Source of the DNA: an uncultured Oscillibacter sp.
GTDB lineage: Bacteria; Bacillota; Clostridia; Oscillospirales; Oscillospiraceae
Assembly (NCBI GenBank): GCA_910584995.1
Contig: CAJUDW010000020.1
Coordinates: 1 to 48,335, forward strand
DNA: 48,335 bases
Direction: 5' to 3'
A model generated the notes under the pieces. That model saw only the letters and a list, made by a program, of their open reading frames with translations. It searched no databases and was not told where the DNA came from. The position numbers and the translations under genes were made by a program. Below are positions 26,174 through 33,463 of this stretch, piece after piece (positions within the stretch are counted from its first letter, which is position 1; each line of letters starts with the position of its first letter).

Positions 26174-26386
26174 ATGGCAGAAGAAAAGAAGAAAAAGGAT
26201 CGGGGCCTCTGGTTCCGGGAAATGAAAAGCGAACTGAAAAAAGTCGTATGGCCCAACCGGCAGACCGTGATGAAGAACACCGGCACCGTGCTGCTGTGTT
26301 CCCTGCTGATTGGGGCCTGCATCTGGATCTTCGATTTCGTGGCGGTTTCTGCCGTGGATCTGATCCTGCACGTCTTCGGCGCCTGA
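26174..26386 (+). CDS. secE: Preprotein translocase subunit SecE
   Basis: The 70-residue protein has a charged N-terminus, the conserved amphipathic WFREMKSELKKVVWPNRQTV and a single C-terminal membrane helix. This is the short one-helix SecE of Gram-positive bacteria, which clamps SecY in the translocon. It lies between rpmG and nusG as expected, and GAAAGGGCGTG upstream provides the ribosome site. Confidence 0.97.
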   Translation: MAEEKKKKDRGLWFREMKSELKKVVWPNRQTVMKNTGTVLLCSLLIGACIWIFDFVAVSAVDLILHVFGA

Positions 26387-26398
26387 GGGTGAGCGGAG

Positions 26399-26923
26399 AT
26401 GGCAGAGAGCGCCAAGTGGTATGTGATCCATACCTACTCCGGCTATGAGAACGCGGTGAAGACCAGCATTGAGAAATTTGTCGCGGGCCGCCATATGGAA
26501 GATCAGATCCTCCGGATGGAAATCCCTCTGGAAACCGTGACGGAGATCACCGACTCCGGCGCCTCCAAAGAGGTGGAGCGGAAGGTCTTTCCCGGCTATG
26601 TGCTGATTAAGATGATCATGACCGACGAGACATGGCATCTGGTGCGCAACGTCCGGGGCGTCACCGGCTTCGTGGGCTCCGCAAACAAGGCCATCCCCCT
26701 CTCCGAGGAGGAGGTGCTGGCCATGGGTATGGAGAAACACGAGATCGTGGTCCGCTACAAGGTTGGCGACCACGTCCGCATTATGGACGGCCCCCTGGCC
26801 AGCTTCACCGGCGTGGTGGAGGCTGTGGAACCGGAGAAAAACCGGGTCAGCGTCATGGTGTCCATGTTCGGCCGGGAGACCCCGGTGGAACTGGAACTGG
26901 ATCAGGTAGAGGTTCAGAACTGA
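26399..26923 (+). CDS. nusG: Transcription termination/antitermination factor NusG
   Basis: The 174-residue protein has the NGN domain (WYVIHTYSGYENAVKTSIE; FPGYVLIKM; VRNVRGVTGFVGS) and a C-terminal KOW domain (GDHVRIMDGPLASFTGVVE). It binds RNA polymerase and links it to ribosome or Rho. It starts 12 bases after secE, with a TGAGCGGAG ribosome site. Confidence 0.97.
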   Translation: MAESAKWYVIHTYSGYENAVKTSIEKFVAGRHMEDQILRMEIPLETVTEITDSGASKEVERKVFPGYVLIKMIMTDETWHLVRNVRGVTGFVGSANKAIPLSEEEVLAMGMEKHEIVVRYKVGDHVRIMDGPLASFTGVVEAVEPEKNRVSVMVSMFGRETPVELELDQVEVQN

Positions 26924-26930
26924 ACCGCAA

Positions 26931-26981
26931 GTGGGAGGGGCCCAGCTGCCCCGCCAGAAACGGGCCGCCGCCCGTTACCAC
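26931..26981 (+). promoter_or_regulatory. Putative ribosomal protein L1-binding site (rRNA mimic) before rplK
   Basis: GTGG (26931-26934) pairs with CCAC (26978-26981), and GGGC (26938-26941) pairs with GCCC (26970-26973), leaving an asymmetric internal loop with GAG on the 5' side and GTTA on the 3' side. This GTGGGAGG ... TTACCAC arrangement mimics the 23S rRNA site bound by L1, which autoregulates L11-L1 operons. The match is by eye. Confidence 0.6.
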
Positions 26982-27009
26982 ATTTTTTTAAATTAGGAGG
27001 TGCTACTCC

Positions 27010-27435
27010 GTGGCACAGAAAGTTACAGGTTATATTAAACTTCAGATCCCCGCCGGCAAGGCAACACCCGCGCCCCCCGTGGGCCCGGCCCTGGGCCAGC
27101 ACGGCATCAATATTGCCGCTTTCACCAAGGAATTCAATGAGCGAACCAAGAACGACGCCGGTATGATCATTCCCGTGGTCATCACCGTTTATGCCGATCG
27201 TTCCTTCTCCTTCATCACCAAGACCCCCCCTGCGGCGGTCCTCATCAAGAAGGAGTGCAACATCGAGTCCGGCTCCGGCGTGCCCAACAAGACCAAGGTT
27301 GCCACCATCTCCAAGGCCTCCATCCAGAAGATCGCCGAGATCAAGATGAGGGATCTGAATGCCGGCAGCCTGGAGGCCGCCATGAGCATGATCGCCGGCA
27401 CCTGCCGCAGCATGGGCGTTGTCGTCGGGGACTAA
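27010..27435 (+). CDS. rplK: 50S ribosomal protein L11
   Basis: The 141-residue protein shows the L11 N-terminal domain (GYIKLQIPAGKATPAPPVGPALGQHG, given here in parts: KLQIPAGKA, PPVGPALGQHG) and the C-terminal RNA-binding domain ending AGTCRSMGV. The start is GTG with AGGAGGTG seven bases upstream (26995-27002). L11 binds the GTPase-associated region of 23S rRNA. rplK is normally followed by rplA, as here. Confidence 0.98.
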   Translation: MAQKVTGYIKLQIPAGKATPAPPVGPALGQHGINIAAFTKEFNERTKNDAGMIIPVVITVYADRSFSFITKTPPAAVLIKKECNIESGSGVPNKTKVATISKASIQKIAEIKMRDLNAGSLEAAMSMIAGTCRSMGVVVGD

Positions 27436-27522
27436 TCCGTTTTTCCACGCCGCCGGGGTGCGCCCGGGACGGGAGAGCAATGCGCAATTATACCTGAGCG
27501 GCCCATGGGGCCGTTCCATACA

Positions 27523-27551
27523 GTGGGAGGAGTCCGCTCCGAAACAACCAC
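27523..27551 (+). promoter_or_regulatory. Putative second L1-binding site (rRNA mimic) directly before rplA
   Basis: GTGG (27523-27526) pairs with CCAC (27548-27551) and GGAG (27529-27532) with CTCC (27537-27540). The internal loop has GA on one side and GAAACAA on the other, close to the L1 site of 23S rRNA (GGUGGGAGG ... UUGAAAUACCACC). It ends four bases before the rplA ribosome site, so L1 binding would block translation. A small CGGCCC/GGGCCG hairpin lies just upstream (about 27499-27513). Confidence 0.65.
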
Positions 27552-27569
27552 TATGAGGAGGAAATAACA

Positions 27570-28262
27570 TTGTTTAGAGGCAAGAAATATCAGGAAAGCG
27601 CCAAGCAGATTGACCGGGCCGTCCAGTATGAGGCTGCCGAGGGCATGGCGCTCATTTGTAAGACCGCCAGCGCCAAGTTTGACGAGACCGTGGAACTCCA
27701 TGTGAAGCTGGGCGTTGACTCCCGGCACGCCGACCAGCAGGTCCGCGGTGCCATCGTCCTGCCCCACGGCACCGGAAAGACCGTCCGGGTGCTGGTGTTC
27801 GCCAAGGCTGACAAGGCCGACGCCGCCCGGGAGGCTGGTGCTGATTACGTAGGCGATATGGATATGGTGGAGAAGATCCAGAAGGAGAACTGGTTTGATT
27901 TCGACGTGGTGGTTGCCAGCCCTGACATGATGGGCGTGGTGGGCCGCCTCGGTAAGGTCCTGGGCCCCAAGGGCTTGATGCCCTCCCCCAAGGCCGGTAC
28001 CGTGACCCCCGACGTGGCCAAGGCCGTGAAGGAAGTCAAGGCCGGTAAGATCGAGTACCGTCTGGACAAGACCAATATCATCCACTGCCCCATCGGCAAG
28101 GTGTCCTTCGGGCCCGAGAAGCTGGTGGAAAACTACAACGCCCTCATGGGCGCTATCGTGAAGGCTAAGCCCGCCGCTGCCAAGGGCCAGTATATCCGCA
28201 GCTGCGTCGCCGCCTCCACCATGGGGCCCGGCGTGAAGATGAACACTGCGAAGCTTATCTAA
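27570..28262 (+). CDS. rplA: 50S ribosomal protein L1
   Basis: The 230-residue protein has the L1 signatures ELHVKLGVD, LPHGTGKTVRVLVFAK, VGRLGKVLGPKGLMPSPKAGTV (in parts: GRLGKVLGPKGLMP, SPKAGTVT) and IEYRLDKTNIIHCPIGK. The start is a TTG with GAGGAGG eight bases upstream. L1 forms the stalk at the E-site and commonly represses its own operon. Confidence 0.97.
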   Translation: MFRGKKYQESAKQIDRAVQYEAAEGMALICKTASAKFDETVELHVKLGVDSRHADQQVRGAIVLPHGTGKTVRVLVFAKADKADAAREAGADYVGDMDMVEKIQKENWFDFDVVVASPDMMGVVGRLGKVLGPKGLMPSPKAGTVTPDVAKAVKEVKAGKIEYRLDKTNIIHCPIGKVSFGPEKLVENYNALMGAIVKAKPAAAKGQYIRSCVAASTMGPGVKMNTAKLI

Positions 28263-28271
28263 AACTTTCGG

Positions 28272-28297
28272 AAGGGGGGACGTCAGTCCCCTCTTTT
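28272..28297 (+). terminator. Intrinsic terminator after rplA
   Basis: GGGGAC (28276-28281) pairs with GTCCCC (28286-28291) over a four-base loop, and AA/TT plus G-C pairs extend the stem outward to 28272-28295. A TTTT run ends the structure. It separates the rplK-rplA unit from the rplJ promoter. Confidence 0.7.
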
Positions 28298-28389
28298 GGA
28301 TTCCCCCTCTTCCCGTGACGCCGGTTACAGGGGATGCTGTTCCCGGGCCGCTCCATGGAAGAGAAAATCTAAAAAATTGAAATTTTGAG

Positions 28390-28418
28390 TTGACATTTGG
28401 TAAAACATCACATATAAT
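28390..28418 (+). promoter_or_regulatory. Perfect consensus promoter of rplJ-rplL
   Basis: TTGACA (28390-28395) and TATAAT (28413-28418) both match the sigma-A consensus exactly with the ideal 17-base spacer. Transcription should begin near 28425, at the edge of the L10 leader. Confidence 0.92.
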
Positions 28419-28432
28419 ACTTTTTGCGTTCC

Positions 28433-28532
28433 AAAGACAGCAGGTGAGGGGAACCTCGTAAATCCTGCCGAGGGCGGCAAATATGGATTTGCTGACTGTC
28501 TTTGCGCCTGCGCAGAGGCAGTTTCCTTTTTT
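28433..28532 (+). promoter_or_regulatory. L10 leader RNA with attenuator
   Basis: AAAGACAG (28433-28440) pairs with CTGTCTTT (28496-28503) as the closing helix. Inside are GAGG/CCTC (28446-28457), the conserved ATCCTGCCGAGG segment and a GCCG/CGGC hairpin (28467-28478). This matches the L10 ribosomal-protein leader of Firmicutes, bound by L10(L12)4. A following short GC hairpin (about 28506-28521) and TTTCCTTTTTT form an attenuator before rplJ. Confidence 0.85.
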
Positions 28533-28569
28533 GAACGCACCTACGAATTTTATGGAGGTGAAATCAAAC

Positions 28570-29115
28570 ATGCCTAACGCAAAGGTCTTAGCCGAGAAGC
28601 AGGCCATCGTGGAGCAGCTGGCGGAGAAGATCCAGAAGGCCACTGCCGGTGTGCTGGTGGACTACAAGGGCATCACAGTGGAGGAGGATACCGCCCTTCG
28701 CCGGGAGTGCCGGGAGAGCAGCGTGGATTACGCTGTTATCAAGAACACTATGCTCCGCTTTGCTTTCAACAAGACCGGCCTGGAAGAACTGGACGGCCTG
28801 CTGAACGGCACCACGTCTCTGGCACTGGCAGACGACCCTGTGACTCCCGCCCGTGTCATGGCCGATTACGCCAAGAAACTGGGCGACAAGTTCGAGATCA
28901 AGGGCGGTTTTATGGACGGCAAGGTCGTGGACCTGGCTACCATCAACTCCCTGGCGGCGATCCCGCCCCTGCCCATTCTGCAGGCGCAGGTCCTGGGCAC
29001 CATGCTGGCCCCCATCACCGGCCTGGCTGTGGTCCTCAAGCAGATCGCCGAGAAGCAGGGCGGCGGAGACGCTGCCGGGACCCCCGCCGAGGAGGCCGCT
29101 CCCGCCGCAGAATAA
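28570..29115 (+). CDS. rplJ: 50S ribosomal protein L10
   Basis: The 181-residue protein starts MPNAKVLAEKQAIVEQLAEK, has the family patterns VLVDYKGITVEEDTALRREC (in 20) and VIKNTMLRFAF, and ends in an alanine/glutamate-rich tail that anchors L12. GGAGGTG lies nine bases before the ATG at 28570; the upstream open frame runs through the leader and is not coding. Confidence 0.97.
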   Translation: MPNAKVLAEKQAIVEQLAEKIQKATAGVLVDYKGITVEEDTALRRECRESSVDYAVIKNTMLRFAFNKTGLEELDGLLNGTTSLALADDPVTPARVMADYAKKLGDKFEIKGGFMDGKVVDLATINSLAAIPPLPILQAQVLGTMLAPITGLAVVLKQIAEKQGGGDAAGTPAEEAAPAAE

Positions 29116-29164
29116 GCGGCAAAACATATTATTTTGACAATTTACTTTTAGGAGGTTTATTGAC

Positions 29165-29536
29165 ATGTCTGAGAAAGTTACCGCTATGATCGAAGAGATC
29201 AAGGGTTTGACCGTTCTGGAACTGAGCGAACTGGTGCACGCTCTGGAGGAGGAGTTTGGTGTCTCCGCCGCCGCTATGGCCGCTCCCGCTGCCGGCGCTG
29301 CCGCTCCCGCCGCTGAGGAGAAGACCTCCTTCGACGTGGTTCTGGCTGGCTTTGACGCTGCTGCCAAGATCAAGGTCATCAAGGTGATCCGCGAGATCAC
29401 TGGCCAGGGCCTGGCTGAGGCCAAGGCTACCGTCGAGGGTGCTCCCGCCACCATCAAGGAAGGCCTGTCCAAGGACGACGCCGAGGCGCTGAAGAAGCAG
29501 ATCGAAGAGGCCGGCGGCAAGGTCGAACTGAAATAA
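29165..29536 (+). CDS. rplL: 50S ribosomal protein L7/L12
   Basis: The 123-residue protein has the N-terminal dimerisation helices (VTAMIEEIKGLTVLELSELV), an alanine-rich hinge and the C-terminal factor-binding domain (KTSFDVVLAGFDAAAKIKVI; GLAEAKATVEGAP). AGGAGG upstream gives the start. Normally rpoB follows; here rplS does. Confidence 0.98.
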   Translation: MSEKVTAMIEEIKGLTVLELSELVHALEEEFGVSAAAMAAPAAGAAAPAAEEKTSFDVVLAGFDAAAKIKVIKVIREITGQGLAEAKATVEGAPATIKEGLSKDDAEALKKQIEEAGGKVELK

Positions 29537-29637
29537 GGAAGGCCAACAGGCTGGAAAAGGGCGGTCCTCTGCCGCGGGCGCCGTATGGCGTCCAACGTAT
29601 GCGGGCATGAACGCCTATCAATAGGAGGATAATACCC

Positions 29638-29979
29638 ATGGATCTCATTAAGGAACTGAACAAAGAGGCTCTGAGCCGCGAACTGCCCAAGGTGGAAATC
29701 GGCGATACTGTCCGCGTCCACGTGAAGGTTAAGGAAGGCTCCCGTGAGCGTATCCAGGTCTTCGAGGGCATCGTCATTGCCAAGAAGCACGGCGGCATCG
29801 AGGAGACCATCACTGTCCGCCGTATCTCCTACGGCGTGGGCGTGGAGAAGGTCTTCCCCCTCCACTCCCCCTCTATCGACACCATTCAGGTGGTCCGCAG
29901 CGGCAAGGTCCGCCGGGCCAAGCTCTATTACCTGCGCGGCCGCGTGGGCAAGAGCGCCAAGGTGAAGGAGAAGCTGTAA
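29638..29979 (+). CDS. rplS: 50S ribosomal protein L19
   Basis: The 113-residue protein has the L19 core: PKVEIGDTVRVHVKVKEGSR (20), IQVFEGIVIAKKHGG, TVRRISYGVGVEKVFPLHSP, RRAKLYYLRGR. AGGAGG with eight bases before the ATG. It usually sits after trmD; here it lies 101 bases after rplL with no terminator or promoter that I can see between them, so it may be co-transcribed. The 29537-29637 gap contains a GGCGCC-GTAT-GGCGTC hairpin that might belong to an L19 leader, but I cannot confirm the family. Confidence 0.97.
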   Translation: MDLIKELNKEALSRELPKVEIGDTVRVHVKVKEGSRERIQVFEGIVIAKKHGGIEETITVRRISYGVGVEKVFPLHSPSIDTIQVVRSGKVRRAKLYYLRGRVGKSAKVKEKL

Positions 29980-30036
29980 GGCGGACGGGGCGTTCTGTCT
30001 GCCGCCACATTTACGGCGGGATAGCAACACGTTGTC

Positions 30037-30088
30037 TCAGGCTGCCGGAAGAGGCCAACTGGCCTTTTCCGGCAGCCTGAAGTGTTTT
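30037..30088 (+). terminator. Strong intrinsic terminator of the rplJ-rplL-rplS unit
   Basis: A 20-bp hairpin (30037-30056 with 30061-30080, one G-T pair, loop AACT) is followed by AGTGTTTT. It lies 58 bases after rplS. Confidence 0.85.
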
Positions 30089-30092
30089 GCCG

Positions 30093-30160
30093 GGCCTTGT
30101 TTGAAAAATGGCGGAAGAAGATTGGCCGTTTGGGCGTTCTCCCATTTTTTAAACAAGGCC
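30093..30160. repeat. 19-bp inverted repeat flanking 30 bp
   Basis: GGCCTTGTTTGAAAAATGG at 30093-30111 matches the reverse complement of 30142-30160 in 18 of 19 positions. It could be a second transcription block just after the terminator, or the ends of a tiny inactive element. Confidence 0.65.
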
Positions 30161-30361
30161 TGCCCTGTTATCCGGGATAGGTTTCCCATAAGCGCCTTCG
30201 AGTTTCATTTGCATCGACGAAGACCATCCTGTCTACAATTTCCCCTTTTTCATAAGCTGGAAGCGCGGCTGGAAACCGTGCTTCTTTTTTTGCAAATTGC
30301 CGGGAAAACTTTTGGATCAGCTTGTCCCGGCGCAAAAGGAGGAAAAACCGGCTGGGATCGC
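30161..30361. other. Intergenic stretch without a supportable gene
   Basis: The gap between the 19-bp repeat and the kinase promoter has open frames on the minus strand (about 30168-30540), but these have no ribosome site or known motif. T-rich tracts around 30244-30250 and 30280-30290 are the only notable local feature. Nothing is called here. Confidence 0.4.
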
Positions 30362-30390
30362 TGGACAACAGGCCGCCGGTGCTGTAAAAT
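30362..30390 (+). promoter_or_regulatory. Probable promoter of the sucrose-use pair
   Basis: TGGACA (30362-30367) and TAAAAT (30385-30390) have a 17-base spacer. The leader to the kinase start at 30571 is about 170 bases. Between them 30483-30540 is rich in GGGAATCCCGGGGGAAGA-type inverted stretches that could fold. Confidence 0.5.
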
Positions 30391-30570
30391 ATAAGATATT
30401 TTCCTGCCCTGCAAGGCTGAAAACAGGAAGCCAGGGCCACCTGTCCAAAGTAGTATCTGCGGCCTTTGGTGTAGACGGATGCGGATGGTGATGTCCCGCA
30501 GGGAAACGGCGGGAATCCCGGGGGAAGATTCCCCCGGCAAAATGGAAAAGTGGAAAAGGAGCGTGTGGAA

Positions 30571-31530
30571 ATGATCGACATCCTGACCATCGGAGAATTG
30601 CTTATCGACCTGACCCAGACCGGGGTAAACGGGGCGGGTGTGCCCCTCTTTGCCGCCAATCCGGGTGGAGCGCCGGCCAATGTGGCGGTGGCCGCCGCCC
30701 GTCTGGGGGCCAAAACCGCCTTTTCCGGCAAGGTAGGCCGGGACGGCTTTGGCCGCTATCTCCGCAGCGTTCTGCGGGAAAACGGTGTGGGGGATAGCGG
30801 CCTCCGGGAGGACGCTGCTCCCACCACCATGGCCATTGTCTCTGTGGATGGCTCCGGTGAGCGGGATTTCCAGTTTGTCCGCGGGGCCGACTGCGCCCTA
30901 AAGCCGGAGGAGGTGGATACCGGCGCCATCCGGGAGGCAAAGGTCCTCCACTTCGGTTCTGTCAGCCTCACCCGGGGCGACGCCCGGGCGGCCACCCTCT
31001 TTGCCGCGGAAAAGGCGCGGGAGAGCGGCGTCCTGGTGAGTTATGATCCCAATTACCGCGCCGCCCTCTGGGCGGGCATGGAGGAAGCGGTGGAATGGAT
31101 GCGCCGTCCGCTGCCCCTGGTGGATGTGATCAAGCTTTCTGAGGAGGAGGTTCCCCTGCTGACGGACGCTGCCGATCCGGAAGAGGGCAGCCGCCGCCTG
31201 GAGGAGGCTGGGATCCCCCTGGTGCTGATCACCCTGGGGGGAGACGGTGTGTTCTGCCGCTGGCAGGGGCGGACCTGGCGCCAGCCGGGTATCCCAGTGC
31301 AGGTGGCCGATACTAACGGCGCGGGGGATACTTTCCTGGGGGCCGTCCTCAGCCGCCTCTGCCGGAGGGCGGGCGGGCCGCTGGAGGGCCTGGAGGCTGC
31401 AGAACTGAAGGACATCCTGGCTTTCGCCAACCGGGCCGCCGCCTTTACCTGCTCACGCAGCGGGGCCATTCCCGCCATGCCTGTTTTGGAGGAACTTTTC
31501 GACGGGGAAGGAAGGATGCGCCTGCCATGA
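30571..31530 (+). CDS. PfkB-family sugar kinase, probable fructokinase
   Basis: The 319-residue protein has the PfkB signatures: the N-terminal GELLIDLTQTG, the GGAPANVAVAAARLG glycine motif that binds the sugar, and DTNGAGDTFLGAV with the catalytic aspartate. AAAGGAG nine bases upstream supports the ATG at 30571; a GTG at 30550 would add seven residues. It overlaps the GH13 gene by ATGA. The sucrose-acting partner suggests phosphorylation of the released fructose, though other ketoses are possible. Confidence 0.88.
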   Translation: MIDILTIGELLIDLTQTGVNGAGVPLFAANPGGAPANVAVAAARLGAKTAFSGKVGRDGFGRYLRSVLRENGVGDSGLREDAAPTTMAIVSVDGSGERDFQFVRGADCALKPEEVDTGAIREAKVLHFGSVSLTRGDARAATLFAAEKARESGVLVSYDPNYRAALWAGMEEAVEWMRRPLPLVDVIKLSEEEVPLLTDAADPEEGSRRLEEAGIPLVLITLGGDGVFCRWQGRTWRQPGIPVQVADTNGAGDTFLGAVLSRLCRRAGGPLEGLEAAELKDILAFANRAAAFTCSRSGAIPAMPVLEELFDGEGRMRLP

Positions 31531-33377
31531 AAACTGCCTTTGACTGCCGTTTAGCGGCCCGTATGGACGAATTAAAATGGCTTTACTGTGAATTGTACCG
31601 GAATGATGAGGCCGCTTTTACATATTTCCTGGGAATGCTCCGCCGGGCTTGGGAGGGGCGGAAGGAGGATCTCCGCCGCCAGGACGATCTGCGGGAGGCG
31701 GATCCCGGCTGGTACCGCCGCCGGGATATGCTGGGGATGATGCTGTATGTGGACGCCTTCGCAGGGACGCTGAAGGGCGTGGAGGAGAAGCTGCCCTACC
31801 TGATGGAGTGCGGCGTCAACTATCTTCACCTGATGCCCCTGCTGGAGAGCCCCAGGGGCCGCAGCGACGGCGGCTATGCGGTCTCCGATTTCCGGCGGGT
31901 CCAGCAGTCCCTGGGGACCATGGAGGATCTGGAGGGGCTGGCGGACGCCTGCCGGAAGGAGGGGGTACGGCTCTGTTTGGATTTTGTGCTGAACCACACC
32001 AGCGAGGATCATGACTGGGCCCGGCGGGCCCGGGCTGGGGAGCCGGGATACCGGGAGCGGTATTTCTTCTATGACAGCTGGGATATCCCCCGGGAGTTTG
32101 AGAAGACCGTTCCCCAGGTATTTCCCACCACTGCGCCGGGCAGCTTCACCCAGCTGGACAATGGGCAGATTGTCATGACGAATTTTTATCCCTACCAGTG
32201 GGATCTGAACTACGCCAACCCGATGGTCTTCAACGACATGACGGAAAACCTCCTCTTCCTGGCCAACCGGGGCATCGACGTCCTGCGGCTGGATGCCACG
32301 CCCTATATCTGGAAGGAACTGGGCACCTCCTGCCGGAACCTGCCCCAGGTCCACACCTTGACCCGGATGCTGCGGATGGCGGTGGAGATCGTCTGCCCCA
32401 GCGTGCTGCTGCTGGGAGAGGTGGTGATGGAACCGGCCAAGGTGGCCCCCTATTTCGGTACACCGGAGAAGCCGGAGTGCCACATGCTCTACAATGTCAC
32501 CACCATGGCCACCACCTGGCACACCCTGGCCACCGGGGATGTGTCCCTTCTGCGGCGGCAGATGGAGGCTGTGTGCGCCCTACCGCCGGGCTTCCTGTTT
32601 TTAAATTACCTCCGCTGCCACGATGACATTGGCTGGGGATTGGATTACCCCTGGCTCCGGGAGCGGTTTATGATTGACGAGGTGGCCCACAAGAAATATC
32701 TCAACGACTATTTCACGGGGAAATGGCCCGGCAGCCCTGGCAGGGGGGAACTGTACAACGACGATCCCCGCCTTGGGGATGCCCGCCTCTGCGGCACCGC
32801 CGCCTCCCTCTGCGGCGTGGAGGCCGCTTTGCTGGAAGGCGGCGGGGAAAAGCTGGATCAGGCGGTGTCTATGGATCTGACCCTCCATGCCTGGATGCTT
32901 TCCCAGAGCGGGATTCCCGTGATCTACAGCGGCGACGAGGTAGGCCAGCTGAACGACTACACCTACCACCAGGATCCGGAGAAGTGGGATGACAGCCGCT
33001 ATATCCACCGGGGCCGTTTCCGCTGGGATCAGGCGGAACTGCGCCGGGATCCCGCCTCCCGCCAGGGCAGGCAGTTCCAGGGCCTCCGCCGCCTGGAGGA
33101 AATCCGGGCCGGGGAGCCCTGCTTCGACGCCGGGGCCGCCGTATCTGTGGAGGAGAGCGGCAGCGTCCATGTGCTGGCCCTATGCCGGCGGAGGGAGGGC
33201 CGGGAACTGATCGGGCTCTTCAATTTCAGCCGGGAGGCTGTCTCTGCCGGTGTTTCCCGGGAGGGTGGATACCGGGATCTCCTCTCCGGAGCCCGGTACG
33301 ATCAGATCCAACATGTGAGGCTGCCGCCCTGTGGATTCCTGTGGCTGCTGCGGGAAAAGACGGGAGAAAGCGGCTGA
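31527..33377 (+). CDS. GH13 amylosucrase-like enzyme (sucrose-acting)
   Basis: The 616-residue protein has an N-terminal helical domain (about 1-70), a (beta/alpha)8 barrel and a C-terminal beta domain. The best match is amylosucrase (GH13_4): LPYLMECGVNYLHLMPLLES, RSDGGYAVSDF, LDFVLNHTSEDHDWA, VPQVFPTTAPGSFT and NVTTMATTWHTLAT. The catalytic residues are visible: nucleophile D256 in LRLDATPY, acid/base E298 in LLGEVVME, and D366 in RCHDDIGWG. It would cleave sucrose, either building alpha-1,4-glucan or hydrolysing, and release fructose for the upstream kinase. There is no signal peptide, so it is cytoplasmic. It is coupled to the kinase by an overlapping ATGA. Confidence 0.88.
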   Translation: MKTAFDCRLAARMDELKWLYCELYRNDEAAFTYFLGMLRRAWEGRKEDLRRQDDLREADPGWYRRRDMLGMMLYVDAFAGTLKGVEEKLPYLMECGVNYLHLMPLLESPRGRSDGGYAVSDFRRVQQSLGTMEDLEGLADACRKEGVRLCLDFVLNHTSEDHDWARRARAGEPGYRERYFFYDSWDIPREFEKTVPQVFPTTAPGSFTQLDNGQIVMTNFYPYQWDLNYANPMVFNDMTENLLFLANRGIDVLRLDATPYIWKELGTSCRNLPQVHTLTRMLRMAVEIVCPSVLLLGEVVMEPAKVAPYFGTPEKPECHMLYNVTTMATTWHTLATGDVSLLRRQMEAVCALPPGFLFLNYLRCHDDIGWGLDYPWLRERFMIDEVAHKKYLNDYFTGKWPGSPGRGELYNDDPRLGDARLCGTAASLCGVEAALLEGGGEKLDQAVSMDLTLHAWMLSQSGIPVIYSGDEVGQLNDYTYHQDPEKWDDSRYIHRGRFRWDQAELRRDPASRQGRQFQGLRRLEEIRAGEPCFDAGAAVSVEESGSVHVLALCRRREGRELIGLFNFSREAVSAGVSREGGYRDLLSGARYDQIQHVRLPPCGFLWLLREKTGESG

Positions 33378-33406
33378 ACCGTCCGGCGTTTTTAAAATCA
33401 AAAGGG

Positions 33407-33439
33407 CGCGGCCCCGGAAGGGTTCCTTCCGGGGCCGCG
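33407..33439. terminator. Hairpin between convergent GH13 and uxaA genes
   Basis: A perfect 15-bp stem (33407-33421 with 33425-33439) with a three-base loop. On the minus strand it is followed by CCCTTTTGATTTT, so it ends the uxaBA transcript; on the plus strand there is no T-run. Confidence 0.75.
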
Positions 33440-33463
33440 TAATCTGTTGAAAGGCGATGGGTA

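Noticed and set aside
30168..30731. Minus-strand open frame in the gap before the kinase
   Set aside because: No ribosome site, no motif, and its first part overlaps the PfkB gene antisense.
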